Positions 35,675-57,176 of a stretch of DNA of 64,000 nt are shown here, piece by piece. The stretch comes from Oryzias latipes. Its lineage: Eukaryota > Chordata > Actinopteri > Beloniformes > Adrianichthyidae. The number at the start of each line of letters is the position of its first letter. Within the stretch, counting starts at the first letter, position 1. A model generated the notes under the pieces. The model was not told the DNA's origin. It saw only the letters and a program-made list of their open reading frames with translations, and ran no database searches. Position numbers and translations under genes: made by a program. The stretch is from contig NC_019875.2 in NCBI RefSeq assembly GCF_002234675.1, forward strand, positions 22,748,299 to 22,812,298, given 5' to 3'.

Positions 35675-36329
35675 GTAATCGCAGTCTTTTTTTAAACTGT
35701 GTTGAAATGGTGAAATATGGTGCTTATGTTTGCTTTAAAGAGCAAGTGACCTAAATGTTTTTCTTCGCAATCTAACTTGTCTTAGGAAAATCATAATTTT
35801 TAAATTTAGGATTTTCAATCTTAAAATGCGTAAAAAACTAACTATATTTTGCAGTAATTGTATGAGTAATAGTAGGTTAAACTGTCGTTGACCTAATTTT
35901 CTCAAAGTGGGGCACTTATGTAACCTTGAAAAGAGGCTTTGCGGACTCGTGGCGAAGTAGGTCATTGAACAAAGAAGACGAGCTCGACGCCACAAAATGG
36001 CGCTGGGTGAAAAAATTAAATCCTTCGCAGCACCATCTATTTGTACCGTTTCGTTGTGTTTAAGGTGCATATAGCCAATATTAATTGTGAGTAATGTATT
36101 ATGGTATGTTTTCATAAAAACAACTTAAATTTTAAGTTAAATTTAAGGCGGTCCAGCTTTGGCGCTAAAGTGCGCAACGTGCGGTCGCCATTTTGAGTCG
36201 TCTCGCTGACCTACTTTCACAATGCCCCACCCTAGTAACCCTTAATGCTCGATGTTTCCTTTCATTTATTCATGTATTCTTTTTTTAATAATCGATTTGG
36301 TTTCTCTTTATATGCAGCTATCCCTTAAA

Positions 36330-39273
36330 ATGTCGGACGAAGGCAAACTTTTTATTGGAGGTCTGAGCTTCGAGACCAACGAAGACTCTCTTGCCGCCGC
36401 TTTTGGCAAATATGGAACCATCGAAAAAGGTAAACATTTGACGGTGCTTTAAAATTTGTATAAACACTAGTGTCGTTATTTTTTTTTTACAATTTTTTTT
36501 TTTGGTCTTTTCAGTCGATGTGATCAGAGACAAAGAGACCGGAAGATCACGTGGTTTCGGCTTTGTGAAGTACGACAATGTTGAAGATGCTAAAGATGCG
36601 CTGGACGCAATGAACGGAAAGGTATGTTGTCGATTATTTATTTCTTGCTTAAGAAGTTTTGTTTTAAAAATAAAATTAAAATTTCATGCATTTTGTTCCC
36701 CAGACGCTTGATGGCCGGGCGATCCGAGTGGACGAAGCAGGGAAGGGAGGTCGCGCCAGAGGAGGATTTTCATCAGGCCCGCGCGGTGGACGCTTCAGCG
36801 GATCAAGGGGTAGGGGCGGCCGTGGTTTCTCCAGGGGTGAGAACTGCTGAAGAATAAAAACCTCGCTCCACTTTAAATTTGGTGCGGTAAACCCTATTTT
36901 AATCCGTTGTTTCTTTCATGTTTATAGGTGGCTACAACAGCGACAGAGGCTACGGAGACAGAAGTTATGGCGACAGGAGCTTTGGAGGCGGAGACAGGAG
37001 CTTTGGTGGAAGCGGTGGCGGATTCAGAAGTGGTGGATACTCATCCAGCGGCTACAGAGACAATAGGTAAGTTTAATCATTTTTTATTGTTGAATGATCG
37101 CATAATGAGGTGAATTAATAATTTTTATCATTCATATAGGGGGCAGGGAGGATATGGTGACCGATCTGGGTCTTACAGGGACGGCTATGACAGCTATGGT
37201 AAGCATTGAGCTTTAATCACACTTTGGGGCTAAAAGACTATAATCATTAGGATTGTAGCGTTTTTAGGAACAAGTTTAATGCCTAGTCATAAATGCAGCT
37301 CGTGATGGGGTGTCCTCAACCTTTAGTTGGTACAACTTGATCTCGAATCTGCCCCTTGTTGCAAAAAAAGACCTCAATCCCTCTCATATTACGAATTTCC
37401 GAACTTTGCACAAGAGGATGGAGGAGAAAACGAAATAATGCTGCCACCTCTAAAGTTGCCTTGTCCTATGACGGTGCCTCTTTGACAGAATAAAGGGAGG
37501 GTTAGTATACTACCTGGTGGGATGAAGAATGTAATGAAACTCCAGTGTCGGAACTTTCAGTGTCTTCACCTTTTTGCCCACTTCTGCTCCCCCAGCTTCA
37601 CACGAGTAAACACCTCCTTGAATCAAGACCATCACTTGGCTGGCTGTTTTTGAAAGATGCTCTCCTCAAGAAAATTGTCCATGTATTTTGCTGACCTGTT
37701 TTGTAGTTCGCCACCTTAAGTGTAGTTGTTAATTTGCTCCTCAAAACCTGTTACAACAGTTAACGAGTCTTGCCTGGCTCAATTTGACAACTTCCTACAG
37801 CTTTGATTCGATCTGTCCTTGGTAGAGCACAGAGCCATTCTCAATTTGGGAGCTTCTGATAGCTCAGCGACAGCTTTGCTGTAGACCTTTTTTGTCTGAC
37901 ACTTTACATGTGTTCTAATATAATTTTCAATTTTTATTATAAAGTATAATGGGGCATAGTTTTCCTTGGTCAATCATCTACCTCCTTAAGAGTTTTAAAT
38001 TGAGTAAGGAAAAAGCTTAAATAGTTTTGGGGTTTATGGATGAAGTCCTTTTCCTATTGAGAGAACCTTCATTCAGCCAAGGCTCCTTTCTGTTCCATTT
38101 CCCAAAAGAGTGAATGCCTTTGACTGGTGAACTACACATCCGAAGTGGCCGGCTGTTCATGAAGTTGCACAATGCAGCATGCTACAGTCTGTCCAAGGTA
38201 TCTTCTGTGCTCTCTGCTCAACGTCTGCATTATAAATGTGCTGTAAAATGGACTGTTTAAAGTGATTCAAAATGTAATTTCGTTTACCCAAAAGTTTAGT
38301 CTAAAGCGGGAACAGTTTTGTACTTTTTGTTCTTTGTATGATACAAGAATATTTTTTTTTGTCAGTTTGGCTTCATGGAGCCTATTAAACGAAACATGGA
38401 AAATGATCCTGATTCTGCCTGTTGAAAGTGATCACGTGGGAGTCAGATGGGAAGAAATTGAGATGGAAGTAAAAGATCAGCTGAAATCAAAATTGAGTTA
38501 AAATGCATTACAGTTGCAGTCGAGTGATATGTGACTTTTGCATTTTTAAATCAAATTTTTGTGCTAGATAGCTTTTTACCCAATGCACTCTGAAGTCAAG
38601 TCAGCCATGTTTGAACAGTGTCTTGGTCAACCTTCCAGTTAAGGGAAGTGCCAAACGGCACAAGGAATGGTACAATGCCTGTCATGTCAATGCTCCATTA
38701 CGTTCCAAGAACTCAGCCTCCTCAATAACCAACAAGTCCTTGAAGAGTGAAGCGTTGCGCCTACCAAGTGCTCATCCGATGAAAGCTGCTCTTGCCTAGC
38801 TCAAATGTGAAGAAAGTAGGCCAATGCACGTGAGGTAAAAATCTCCTTTTGCTTTGCTCACATCCTTCAAACTCAGTTCTCATTGTTTCCATGAATGCCT
38901 TCCAAGTTAGCCGCTGTGTAACATCCTCTGCTTCAGATGTCTTACAAACATTCCAAGCCTCTGCTCTGATTCAGATTACCATAAGTGGAGGGAAGGTCTC
39001 TAAAGCTCCTCTGGATTGTATCGCCCCACCTACAGTCTACAAAAGAGCATTTTTGCCTCCTTAACCATGGGTAGCATTGTTCTCAGTCAACTTCTGATCA
39101 CTGCATTACTCCTCAAATTTGCTCCGATAATGCCCCTCAGCTGTCCTGATGTTACATATACTGCACTCAAGTGTCTTGTTGGATGTATGTTTTAATAGTA
39201 TTGCATGCTGTCAACTGAATCTTCTGTTCTGATGTGCTTGGTCTAATGCAGTTTTCTTTCTCTAGTGACTTGA
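36330..39273 (+). CDS. cirbp: CIRBP, cold-inducible RNA-binding protein
   Basis: Stress- and cold-induced glycine-rich RNA-binding protein that stabilises and regulates mRNAs and shuttles between nucleus and stress granules. Coding exons: 36330-36429, 36515-36621, 36704-36836, 36928-37066, 37140-37198, 39266-39273; 546 bp, 181 aa (human 172). RRM occupies about residues 6-84, with RNP2 LFIGGL at 7-12 and RNP1 RGFGFVKY at 46-53. An RGG/GYG-rich tail follows from residue 86 ([32 protein letters not shown]). The spliced C terminus is YDSYVT, comparable to human YDSYATHNE. If the last intron is not removed, translation would end YDSYGKH at a TGA at 37207-37209. The gene directly follows midnolin on the same strand, as in mammals. 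Which teleost cirbp paralogue it is cannot be settled here. Confidence 0.95.
37199..39265 (+). other. cirbp: long last intron of cirbp (2.07 kb), candidate for regulated retention
   Basis: Much longer than the other cirbp introns (69-100 bp between coding exons). It begins with a stop shortly after the donor and ends ttctctag|TGACTTGA. No transposon is recognised, and its base composition is less AT-rich than typical introns here. It could hold alternative 3' exons, since mammalian CIRBP 3' exon use changes with temperature, but I identified none. Confidence 0.4.
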
Positions 39274-39565
39274 CGTGATAGGGGACAGACTTGATCTACC
39301 GTGTGATGTGGCACAAGTAGTCTGTTACGGGGAAACCGGGCCTGAGCCGTACCTGGTAAGTCTCCTGGACCAGAGATGTGAATTATCTGTGATTACATCT
39401 GACTAATTTGATCTTTATCTTTCAGGTCTGGGATGCGATGTGATGGCTTCACGCAGTTTGAAGGCCTGTAGTGGCCTGCAATGGATGGTTGAAGATGGCC
39501 GCAGTGACAAACTGCAAAAGAAATGCTTTTTATGTTAAAATAAAGATTTTAGTAAATCTGAAAAC
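39266..39565 (+). other. cirbp: cirbp 3' UTR exons
   Basis: After the stop the exon runs to a donor CCGTACCTG|gtaagt (edge 39355). A further exon begins at about 39426 (ctttcag|GTCTGGGATG). AATAAA lies at 39539-39544, so cleavage is expected near 39560. Confidence 0.6.
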
Positions 39566-40371
39566 AGTTTTTCTTTTTCATAATCATATTTGAAGCTTGT
39601 GAATTGGGTTGAGGAGAAAATGGAAAATGTCTTTAATAGCCAGGAAAGTCTGCAGAAAGGCTATAAAAAAATTGGTGAGACCTGCTCCCATTTAGAAAGG
39701 AGTTGAGGATGGAAAAAGGGCCTTAATACAGACGACAGAATAGGTAGAAAAAGATTGGCTGGTAACTTTCCATGAAGATGCGCCATCTTGGTCTCATGAG
39801 GATACACGTTTTAAGATTGCATCAGCTGGCCAGTGATTGGGTGTAAGGAGTGACGTGGGGGTTGTTTGCCTGACAACAAAGCAACCAATAAGCTACGAGA
39901 CAGAGTTGGGCTACACCACTGACTATTAAATGGGTGGACAAGATTTCGTTGCGCCGTTTGTAGTCAGAGAAACCAGTTTTTACAAGGTTCCAAATTTTTT
40001 GTAGCAGTCTTTTGCTCATCTGTGGTCAAGCAGCTGTCAGTGGCTTGAGCGGTAGTAAGAACAGAATGCCCTCATTGGTTGAGAACAGGCGCTTGGTTTA
40101 GGAATCAGACGGCTTCATGTTGTAGAATCGAAAGTACACCGCTTAGCGTTTGCAGTTGATCGGAAATGCTGAGGGGACAAGTTTCAGTCCGTAAAGTAAA
40201 CAGCTCTTGGTACCAGGAAAGTTTCCATTCTACATCGAATGTAAATGTCAAACTGTATTTTTGAAAGGTCACTTAATGTTGTTTTTCGAAATTGTGAAAG
40301 CAGGAATAAGATTTTTTGGTAGGCACAGCTAACTTATAAATCCCCCCCCCCCCCCCCCCCCCCTGTCAGTT

Positions 40372-41643
40372 AAAATTATATAAAATAAGATATTCCTGTA
40401 TTAGTCCCACGATGAAGAAATTTCCTTTTTGCTGCAGCAGTACAGGTACAATATGCACACATGTATATTTCCAAAAATTGCACAGGATGACCATATAATC
40501 AGTTATTGCACAGGGTAAAAGAAATATGACAGAGATGATGATGTTGGTTAACGTGGTTCACTGGGAGCAGCTAATGTTGTACAGTCTAACAGGTAGAAAC
40601 GACCTGCTGTGTTGCTCCTTCAGACACTTAAGATGTATCAGTCTGACGCTGAAGGAGCTGCACAGTGAGGACACAGAATCATACATGGGTTGGGCGTTGT
40701 TCTCCATCATAGATGATAGCTTAGCTACCATCCTCCTCTCTCCAATCTCTCGTATTGAGTCCAAAGGCAGCCCCAGAACGGAGCTGGGCTTCTTCACCAG
40801 CCTCTCCAGCCGCCAAGATGCTGCTACACAAGCAGACCGCTCCATAAAAATGGCTGATGCCACCACAGAGTCATAAAAAGTCTTAATGAGAAATCCCTGC
40901 ACTCCTAAAGACCTCAATCTCCTCAATAGATAAAGTCTGCTCTGTCCTTTTTTGTACAGTGCTTCTGTATTGTGTGACCAGTCCAGTTTATTCTTGAGGT
41001 GAACACCCAAGTACTTGTACGAATCTACTCTCTCAATGTCCCTTCCTTGGATGTTCTTCGGCGCTAATGTAGAGTGTGGATCCCTGCGAAAATCTACCAC
41101 CACCCCCTTGGTTTTCCCTGCATTGATCTGGAGGTAGTTTCGCTGAAACCAGTCCACAAAGTTCTGAATCAGTTCTCTATACTCTTTGTCATTGTCATCC
41201 ATGATTAGTCCGACAGCAGCAGAGTCATCCGAGAACTTCTGCAGGTGACAAGATGCTGAGCTGAACATTAAGTCTGCGGTGTAGATAGTGAACAGGAACC
41301 GAGCCAGAACTGTTCCCTGCGGTGCTCCTGTGTTACATACGATCATGTCAGACTGACAGTGGCCTGACCTCACATACTGCCGTCGGTTTGAGGGGTAGTC
41401 CAGCATCCATGCAGACAGATGCTGGTCCACGCCCCATGTGCACCAACTTGTCCCTCAGCAGCGCTGAAGAAGTCGAAACACGACTCTCACAGTGCTCCCA
41501 GTCTGGTCCAGGTGTGACAGAGCTCTGTCCAGGAGGAAGATGACAGCATCCTCAACTCTGATACCGGGCCGGTAAGCGAACTGCAGCGGGTCCACTGACT
41601 GGCTGACCATGGGACGAAGATGTGTGAGCACCAGCCTGTCCAT
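40372..41643 (-). pseudogene. 5'-truncated non-LTR retrotransposon (L2/CR1-like) reverse transcriptase, frameshifted
   Basis: On the minus strand, 41643-41455 encodes an RT segment (SQSVDPLQFAYRPG, VEDAVIFLLDRALSHLDQTG) and 41430-40558 continues it in another frame with GAPQGTVLARFLF and the catalytic FSDDSAAVG box, then thumb and C-terminal sequence (YKYLGVHLKNKLDW, LRRLRSLGV). The two parts are out of frame with each other, the endonuclease domain is missing, and the element ends in a 3' UTR near 40372. It is therefore dead. Clade assignment is by general resemblance to fish L2/Rex-type elements. Confidence 0.85.
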
Positions 41644-41731
41644 TTATTTAATATTCAAAAAATGTATCTGTAAAGCTCCACATAAAATAATACAGTAGAA
41701 GCCTTAACTGATCCTGAGTTACTCAGTCTTT

Positions 41732-41934
41732 TTAACCCTTGTGCTATCTTAGATGACCCCACCCTTACAATGACGTGTTCTCCCTACCATGACAAAGGTG
41801 GAAAGATTTCATGTAATTCATGGACACCAGTGAACATCACAAATCATTGAAGAAAAAAGGTTCAGAGCACTGTCTATTGGGTCTAGATGACCCAACTCCC
41901 AATGTTAAAGTGCCTAGGATAGCACAAGGGTTAC
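41732..41934. mobile_element. piggyBac-type MITE
   Basis: TTAA followed by CCCTTGTGCTATC at the left; the right end is the inverted GATAGCACAAGGG followed by TTAC (decayed TTAA). It is about 195 bp between TTAA sites. Internal ggtctagatgacccaact also resembles the left-side tagatgacccca. This is typical of short piggyBac-derived elements of fish. It lies just beyond the ndufa13 3' end. Confidence 0.85.
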
Positions 41935-41992
41935 AGAAGAAGAAGAAAAAAAAAAAAGAGAGAAGCTGAGATGGGGTACGGAAAAAAGATAC

Positions 41993-41998
41993 TTTATT
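41993..41998 (-). terminator. ndufa13: ndufa13 polyadenylation signal
   Basis: AATAAA on the minus strand, 91 bp past the ndufa13 stop codon, which gives a compact 3' UTR typical of this gene. Confidence 0.7.
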
Positions 41999-42088
41999 AT
42001 TGAACATTTACAAGCTGAAGGAAAATACAGGTCCACGTGCTCTTGGCTGTGGAGAGTGGTGGAAACGAGGACACGCTCCTTCTGGTGA

Positions 42089-44408
42089 CTAAACGTACCA
42101 CAAGAAGCCAAAACGCTTGTGTAGAAGCTCTTCGCGTGGCCGGAGGTGGAAGAGCTCCTCTGTCAGAGGGGTGGTCCAGCGATCTGTGTGGAAGACGCTC
42201 TCACCCACCTGCAATAGTTACAGAGCAAAAAATAAAAAGAAAAACATGTTTATTGGCCTCTGGAGGTTTTTAACCGGATTAAAACTGTCAAAGAAACATT
42301 TTGAATATACTTGGACCATTACTTCTGCCATTAGGTTCTAACTATCTCTTTGGTATCATTGTAAACTTTGAAATAAACAAAATCACAAAAAATTGATTTA
42401 AATTTCTGAGATTGGATGTTTGTAATATCTGTATAAAACATGCTGTCATTGTTAAGGTATAAACAATTTTTTTTTTTTAGTTCTTATAATATTTATGTAT
42501 AATTGAAGTGCAGACCTTCATTTTTGCTTGATATGTTTGTCATTTGTAGATTAAAAATGACTATCCCGGTAAATTTGAGATAATTTCTATTCATTTTCTT
42601 ATAGGGAGTACTTAAAAAAGCATCAGGGACCCCTTTACCTTCCATCCTGGCACATCTTTCATGACGATTGCTTCCTCTTCCAGGTTTTCTCTCAGCATCC
42701 TCAAGGTCCTGGAGAAATGCAAATACAGTTGTTACACACAAAGACCGTTCTCCTTTTTCGAGCGTTTGGAAGAGATTCCAGCATCACCTTCGGTCTTGTT
42801 CTGCTTGTAACAGAGGCAACAGAGCTATCCGTGCTTCCAGCTCCTCAATCTGCAGTCGCCTATAAAACACAATGGCTGCTGTAACCTTCACAACACCCCG
42901 TCCAAGGAAATGCATGACGTCTCCTACCTCCTTTCTCTGTTCCAGCTGAATAGTCTCCAATATCCAAACACCATGATGCCGATGCCAATGCCAAACATAC
43001 TGTATCCTAAAATGTAAAGAACAATGAATTAATTCTCTACATTTTTTCAAAGCTTTTGTGTTTTTACAGAAAAACATGAAGTATCATAAGGCAAGTGATG
43101 GTTAAATATCAATTTCCATCTTGAAGGGTGGACTTAGAACTTTGTGCTGGTCCGGGGGACCCTGACACCCGCCTTTAGTAATACAGCTATACACAGAGAT
43201 GACTGGGGGTCTTTTTAGTGCTAACATGTTTTCCTTTAGTACCTCTTTAATCAATCTTTCATTGATTCAGTTACTAATTTCTCTCTTTTGATTTATACAT
43301 CGTGTTTTTTTCCCCCTCATTCTTTGACCCCCAGCTGGTCCCAGTAGATGGTTGACCTTCAGAGTCTGGCTTTAAGAAAATCTGGAAATATTTGAGTGAA
43401 TCTGTTGGCCAATAAACTGATTGAAAAGTCTAACTTTTTTGTGTCATTCAAAATATAAATTTTAACTACCTCAGTAATGGATTATGTCTGTTTTATAGTT
43501 AAATATTTTGATATAAAACAGACCAGATAATTGTTACATATAGTCTGATAAATATTGGTAAACTGATGCTTTTGTTGTTTACTATTAGAATTGCAATATT
43601 ATTAGGTATGATTGTATAGCTTTCAGCTCCGTAACTGTTAAAAAGGCAAATTACAAATCATAATAATATTCAAACAAAGGCATTAGTAAGTTTAGCACAA
43701 AACCTAAGAAAATGTGGGTTAAAAAGATTTGTTTTATGATTTCTTCTTGGCAATGAACCCAGTACTGATAATTCCCTATTACATTGCCTAAAAATAATAA
43801 TCATTTTATTTATCACCAAAAACGATTATTATAATAAATAAATTAAATGCAAAAGACATTTGTTGTGCTATGTATGTATGTTTAAAAACTGGATTTAAAC
43901 CAAAAAAAAATTATTACACAAAATCTGTCTTCTTTTAGCCTGACAGTAAACAGTTTTGTGAATATTTATTGCGCATTTGCCGTAATATAATAAATATTTA
44001 GCTGACTTTAGTCTTGACCTAACAGCAAAGATGTGCTGGCTAGTAGTTAGCATGCGGTTAGCATTGCTGTTTATAAAAAAAAAAAACCTAACATCTTAAA
44101 ACGCTATGGGCATTCTAACAAGACAGTGACAAAATTAGAACTTAGTAGATGAGTCAATGAGTAAAACCAGCTACTACACTTGCTTTGTGTTGTTACGATT
44201 ATTACTCCAGTATGCTAGGTAGTTAGCTTGCGCGGCTAATTCGTAAAGTAGTGTCATTTTAACACCAACAAAAGTCTAAAAAGCTGTCGAGTAGTGTGTA
44301 TATTATGCATGTACCCGAAAGTCCTCGTTTCGGTAGGTTTCTCTTGTAATCAAAGGCGGCATAGCCTCCAGGAGGAGGCATGTCCTGCTTCACCTTGGAC
44401 CCCGCCAT
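42089..44408 (-). CDS. ndufa13: NDUFA13 (GRIM-19), mitochondrial complex I accessory subunit
   Basis: Inner-membrane subunit needed for assembly and activity of NADH:ubiquinone oxidoreductase; also described as a STAT3-binding, cell-death-related protein. Exons in transcript order: 44408-44315, 43006-42928, 42859-42788, 42708-42639, 42208-42089; 435 bp, 144 aa, exactly the human length. Visible: conserved N terminus [13 protein letters not shown], single membrane span about residues 33-49 ([15 protein letters not shown]), then [40 protein letters not shown] and the C-terminal GFLWYV. There is no cleavable presequence, as in the family. It lies tail-to-tail with the cirbp block and 3 kb downstream of gatad2a on the same strand, matching its mammalian neighbour. 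Confidence 0.97.
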
Positions 44409-45683
44409 CTTCCTCCGGCCTCCTCCACTACACGGTCAGTGACGTGAGTGAAGATTCTTCTTCTCGCAAAATGAAAATCCAAGAATGACTCTCTACCGCC
44501 CCCACATGTCAGAATTGAACAATGTCATGCGTTTGGCACTTCGTCGGACCATATTTTGTACATATTCTTTTTGAATAGTATATTTTTAAATCTATTTTTT
44601 GAAGAAGAGAAACATCAATTATTTGTGTTTGTCAGACACAAAAAAAGTAATTTGATTGATGTCAGAGGCAGAAATAAATGTCTAAAGAACACAATCGTGA
44701 TGCAGAAGCAATAATATTGATATTCAATATTTTCAAGCACACTTTGCATTTTATTTTTCTCTTTTAATTACACAATTTTATACATCTTCATAAAAAATCA
44801 TTATGTCTCATATCATCCATTTTCATTTGGATTTATTTTAGAGTAGTCTAGAAAAATATCCAACCTTCACTAGGGTTTAGGTTGACTGAGTAAGCTCTGC
44901 TGCATTCCTACTGTTTAGACTTGAACTATATTGTCAGAAGTATTCATTTGTCCATGCAAATAATTGAATTTATATGTTTTAATTACTTAATCAGCTAAAA
45001 ATATGGGAAATCTTGCACACAGATTTGTGCTTTTGAAAACATTTGTGAAAGAATAGGCCGTTTTCACGAGATCAGTGAATTCCATCTAGTGTGCTACTGT
45101 GAAAGGATTCCGGCAGTAAAACGATTGCAACTACCCCGTTCCCTCCTTTTTAAATATTACATTCAACTGAGTGATATTGCATTAAAGGACACATTTAGCG
45201 TGACCATAATTCAGCAGTGGAATGGTAATTACGTAAACTGACACTTTCTGCAGTCAACACCTGCAGGACTGCAAACTTTGTGAAATCTTCCTCTTAGCTC
45301 AAGAGCAGCAAAAACATTTGTTTTTATTGCAGAGTAACAGCACCCAGAGGCAGAGGTGTAGTATTGTAAAGCAAATTAAGCAGGATCATCCTTCTCCATC
45401 TAGAATTTGATGGATGAGTTTGACAGTTTTAAGGAGAACTATATTTATCTGACTGTAAAATCCCAAATGTGGAGTTTGGATTACCCTTGCAGTAAATGCT
45501 TCAGTTTCAAAGACAGGCGGGGAGGCTTCTTCCTACTTTAATACAAATTTCAGCACACAAAGAAGGTTCAAAAAAGTCAAGGATGGGGAAGAACTTAACA
45601 GAGGATACACAAGACCTCTGACCACTTTAACAAAGTACATGAGAGATGAATCAGAGCACCATCATTTCATGCAGCATGTACTC

Positions 45684-45899
45684 TCACAAATATGTTCCCC
45701 ACTTTTGAATATTCACATTTTCTGAACTTTGCTGACTCTCCACTGCAAACCCCCTCACCCACAAAAGCAGAACTCTTAGTAAGAATAGAGTAACGTATAG
45801 AGCAAGAAAACTGAGGCCGGCCAATAAATCCTTTAAATAAAGAGGATCATCGGCTGCCCTCTCCCATTCCTGGAAGAACTGTACAGTTCCCACTGCCTA
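45684..45899 (-). CDS. unidentified small membrane-protein ORF or terminal exon
   Basis: A minus-strand open stretch preceded by a good acceptor (gccttttctag|GCAGTGGGAACTG, exon edge about 45899) encodes about 71 residues ending at TGA. Seen: a polar start VGTVQFFQEWERAADDPLYL, then a strongly hydrophobic segment KDLLAGLSFLALYVTLFLLR and VLLLWVRGF, then a polar tail ending QKWGTYL. It looks like one membrane span with a cytosolic tail. There is no ATG; the ORF opens with GTG, so if real it is a 3' exon of a gene whose first exon I could not find. It lies between gatad2a and ndufa13, abutting an antisense LINE fragment. I do not recognise the family. Confidence 0.35.
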
Positions 45900-46258
45900 G
45901 AAAAGGCTCGGAACATTCTGCAGGATCCATCACACCCTGGACATTCTCTGTTTGAACTGCTGCTTTCAGGCAGAAGATACAGGACAATTAAAACAAGAAC
46001 AAACAGATTAAAAAACAGCTTCTATCCAAGAGCCACCATGGCCTTAAACGCTGCTAAATAAGGTTAATTTATTAAGGGAAGCGTGCAATAGCTGGAGAAG
46101 GTGTAACCTACTGGTGTTTTTATATTTCTTTTTTTATATTGTCCTATTTCGCAGTTTTAGTTTTTTATTTTGACTTTTTTTTATTCCACCGCAAGAATTG
46201 CACTGTAATTTTGTTGTACATGTACAATGACAATAGAGATATTTCATATTTCAAATGT
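45900..46258 (+). repeat. LINE 3'-end fragment (L2/CR1-like)
   Basis: Translation in pieces gives the C-terminal LINE signature (SLFELLPSGRRYRTIKTRTN, then LKNSFYPRATMA). It is followed by the usual 3' UTR end gaattgcactgtaattttgt and acaatgacaatagagatatt, with a short repeat tail. It is 5'-truncated. Confidence 0.8.
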
Positions 46259-46317
46259 TTTGGTGGTAAATAAACTAAAAACATCAAATAAACACAAGCT
46301 TTTAAAATTTATAATTT

Positions 46318-46323
46318 TTTTAT
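46318..46323 (-). terminator. gatad2a: candidate gatad2a polyadenylation signal
   Basis: AATAAA on the minus strand, about 1.07 kb past the stop. It implies a 3' UTR from 47384 to about 46300. Chosen by position; there are other AATAAA-like words nearby. Confidence 0.4.
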
Positions 46324-47384
46324 TTCTTTAGGAGCTAAGAAAAAATAAACCAAATAAATGTCAACATAAGTCTGAATGATGCAAGTAAGAATATTGGAAA
46401 GCAGGAAAAAAAAGCAACATGGTTAAGAATTCAAAATGGTTTTGTGTGTAATCCAAAATCTCGGCAGGTGGGAATTCCTTCAGGAAGTAACTCAGGAGGA
46501 CTGCATATGTCCCACGTCAGGGACTGTAGATCAATGTCAAAGGCAAGGTCTCTGATTTGAGTGTGGCAAAAATCAGCTCCTTCAGAGTTTTGCATTTCTC
46601 AGTGATGTAACACTCAAAAATAATCGTACAAAGTTGACATCAATATAAAATAAGCAAATTACATATGGTAATAATTACAGATGACCAATGACACCGCGCT
46701 TCTTCACCTAAGGTGCAAAACGGGCAGAAAGATAATCATGCTGTTAAACAGGAGGAGAAAAAAAAAGACGAAGCTAGAATAAACTCTTCATCAGTGGAAA
46801 CCAAACTGAGGGAATTTTCACCTCAGTCATAAAACAAATAACTTACTGCAAATACAAAATAAAGTCAAACCTTTAACTACAGAGGTGGTTTAATGGAAAT
46901 TTTACAACTTGGTTACTTATTTTTATTTATTTGTTTTGCTTAAAATAAACATGTGTGTTGAATGGAAACTCTAGAGTGTGACAAAAGCCATTCAAGTGTC
47001 AGAGACCGGGTCCGTTTGACCCACATTATGGCAGAAGGGAGCTAATGAGTCTAAAGGAGAGTCCTGGTTCTTAAACGGAGGACTCACACACGTCTCCTAA
47101 CAGATTACAGAACATGGAGAATAGAGCCCAGGGGAAGCCCTTCAAGTAATGTTCTATCTTTTGCCCCACTCAGGTGAAAAATGGTTTCTGCATAGTTATC
47201 AAAGAACAGCAAACTTCAAAATATACAACAGAAATGGTGAAATAAAAAGCATACAAAGGTGATTCAGGAACGTTGAAAGACTGCAGTTGCTTATCGGTCC
47301 TGCGGGGGTGCTGTGGATCATTATATTGTAGCAGAGGAACTTTGACATAAACTAATTCTGGGCAGGAGAGTACTTTGAATCGAG

Positions 47385-57176
<9,792 letters not shown>

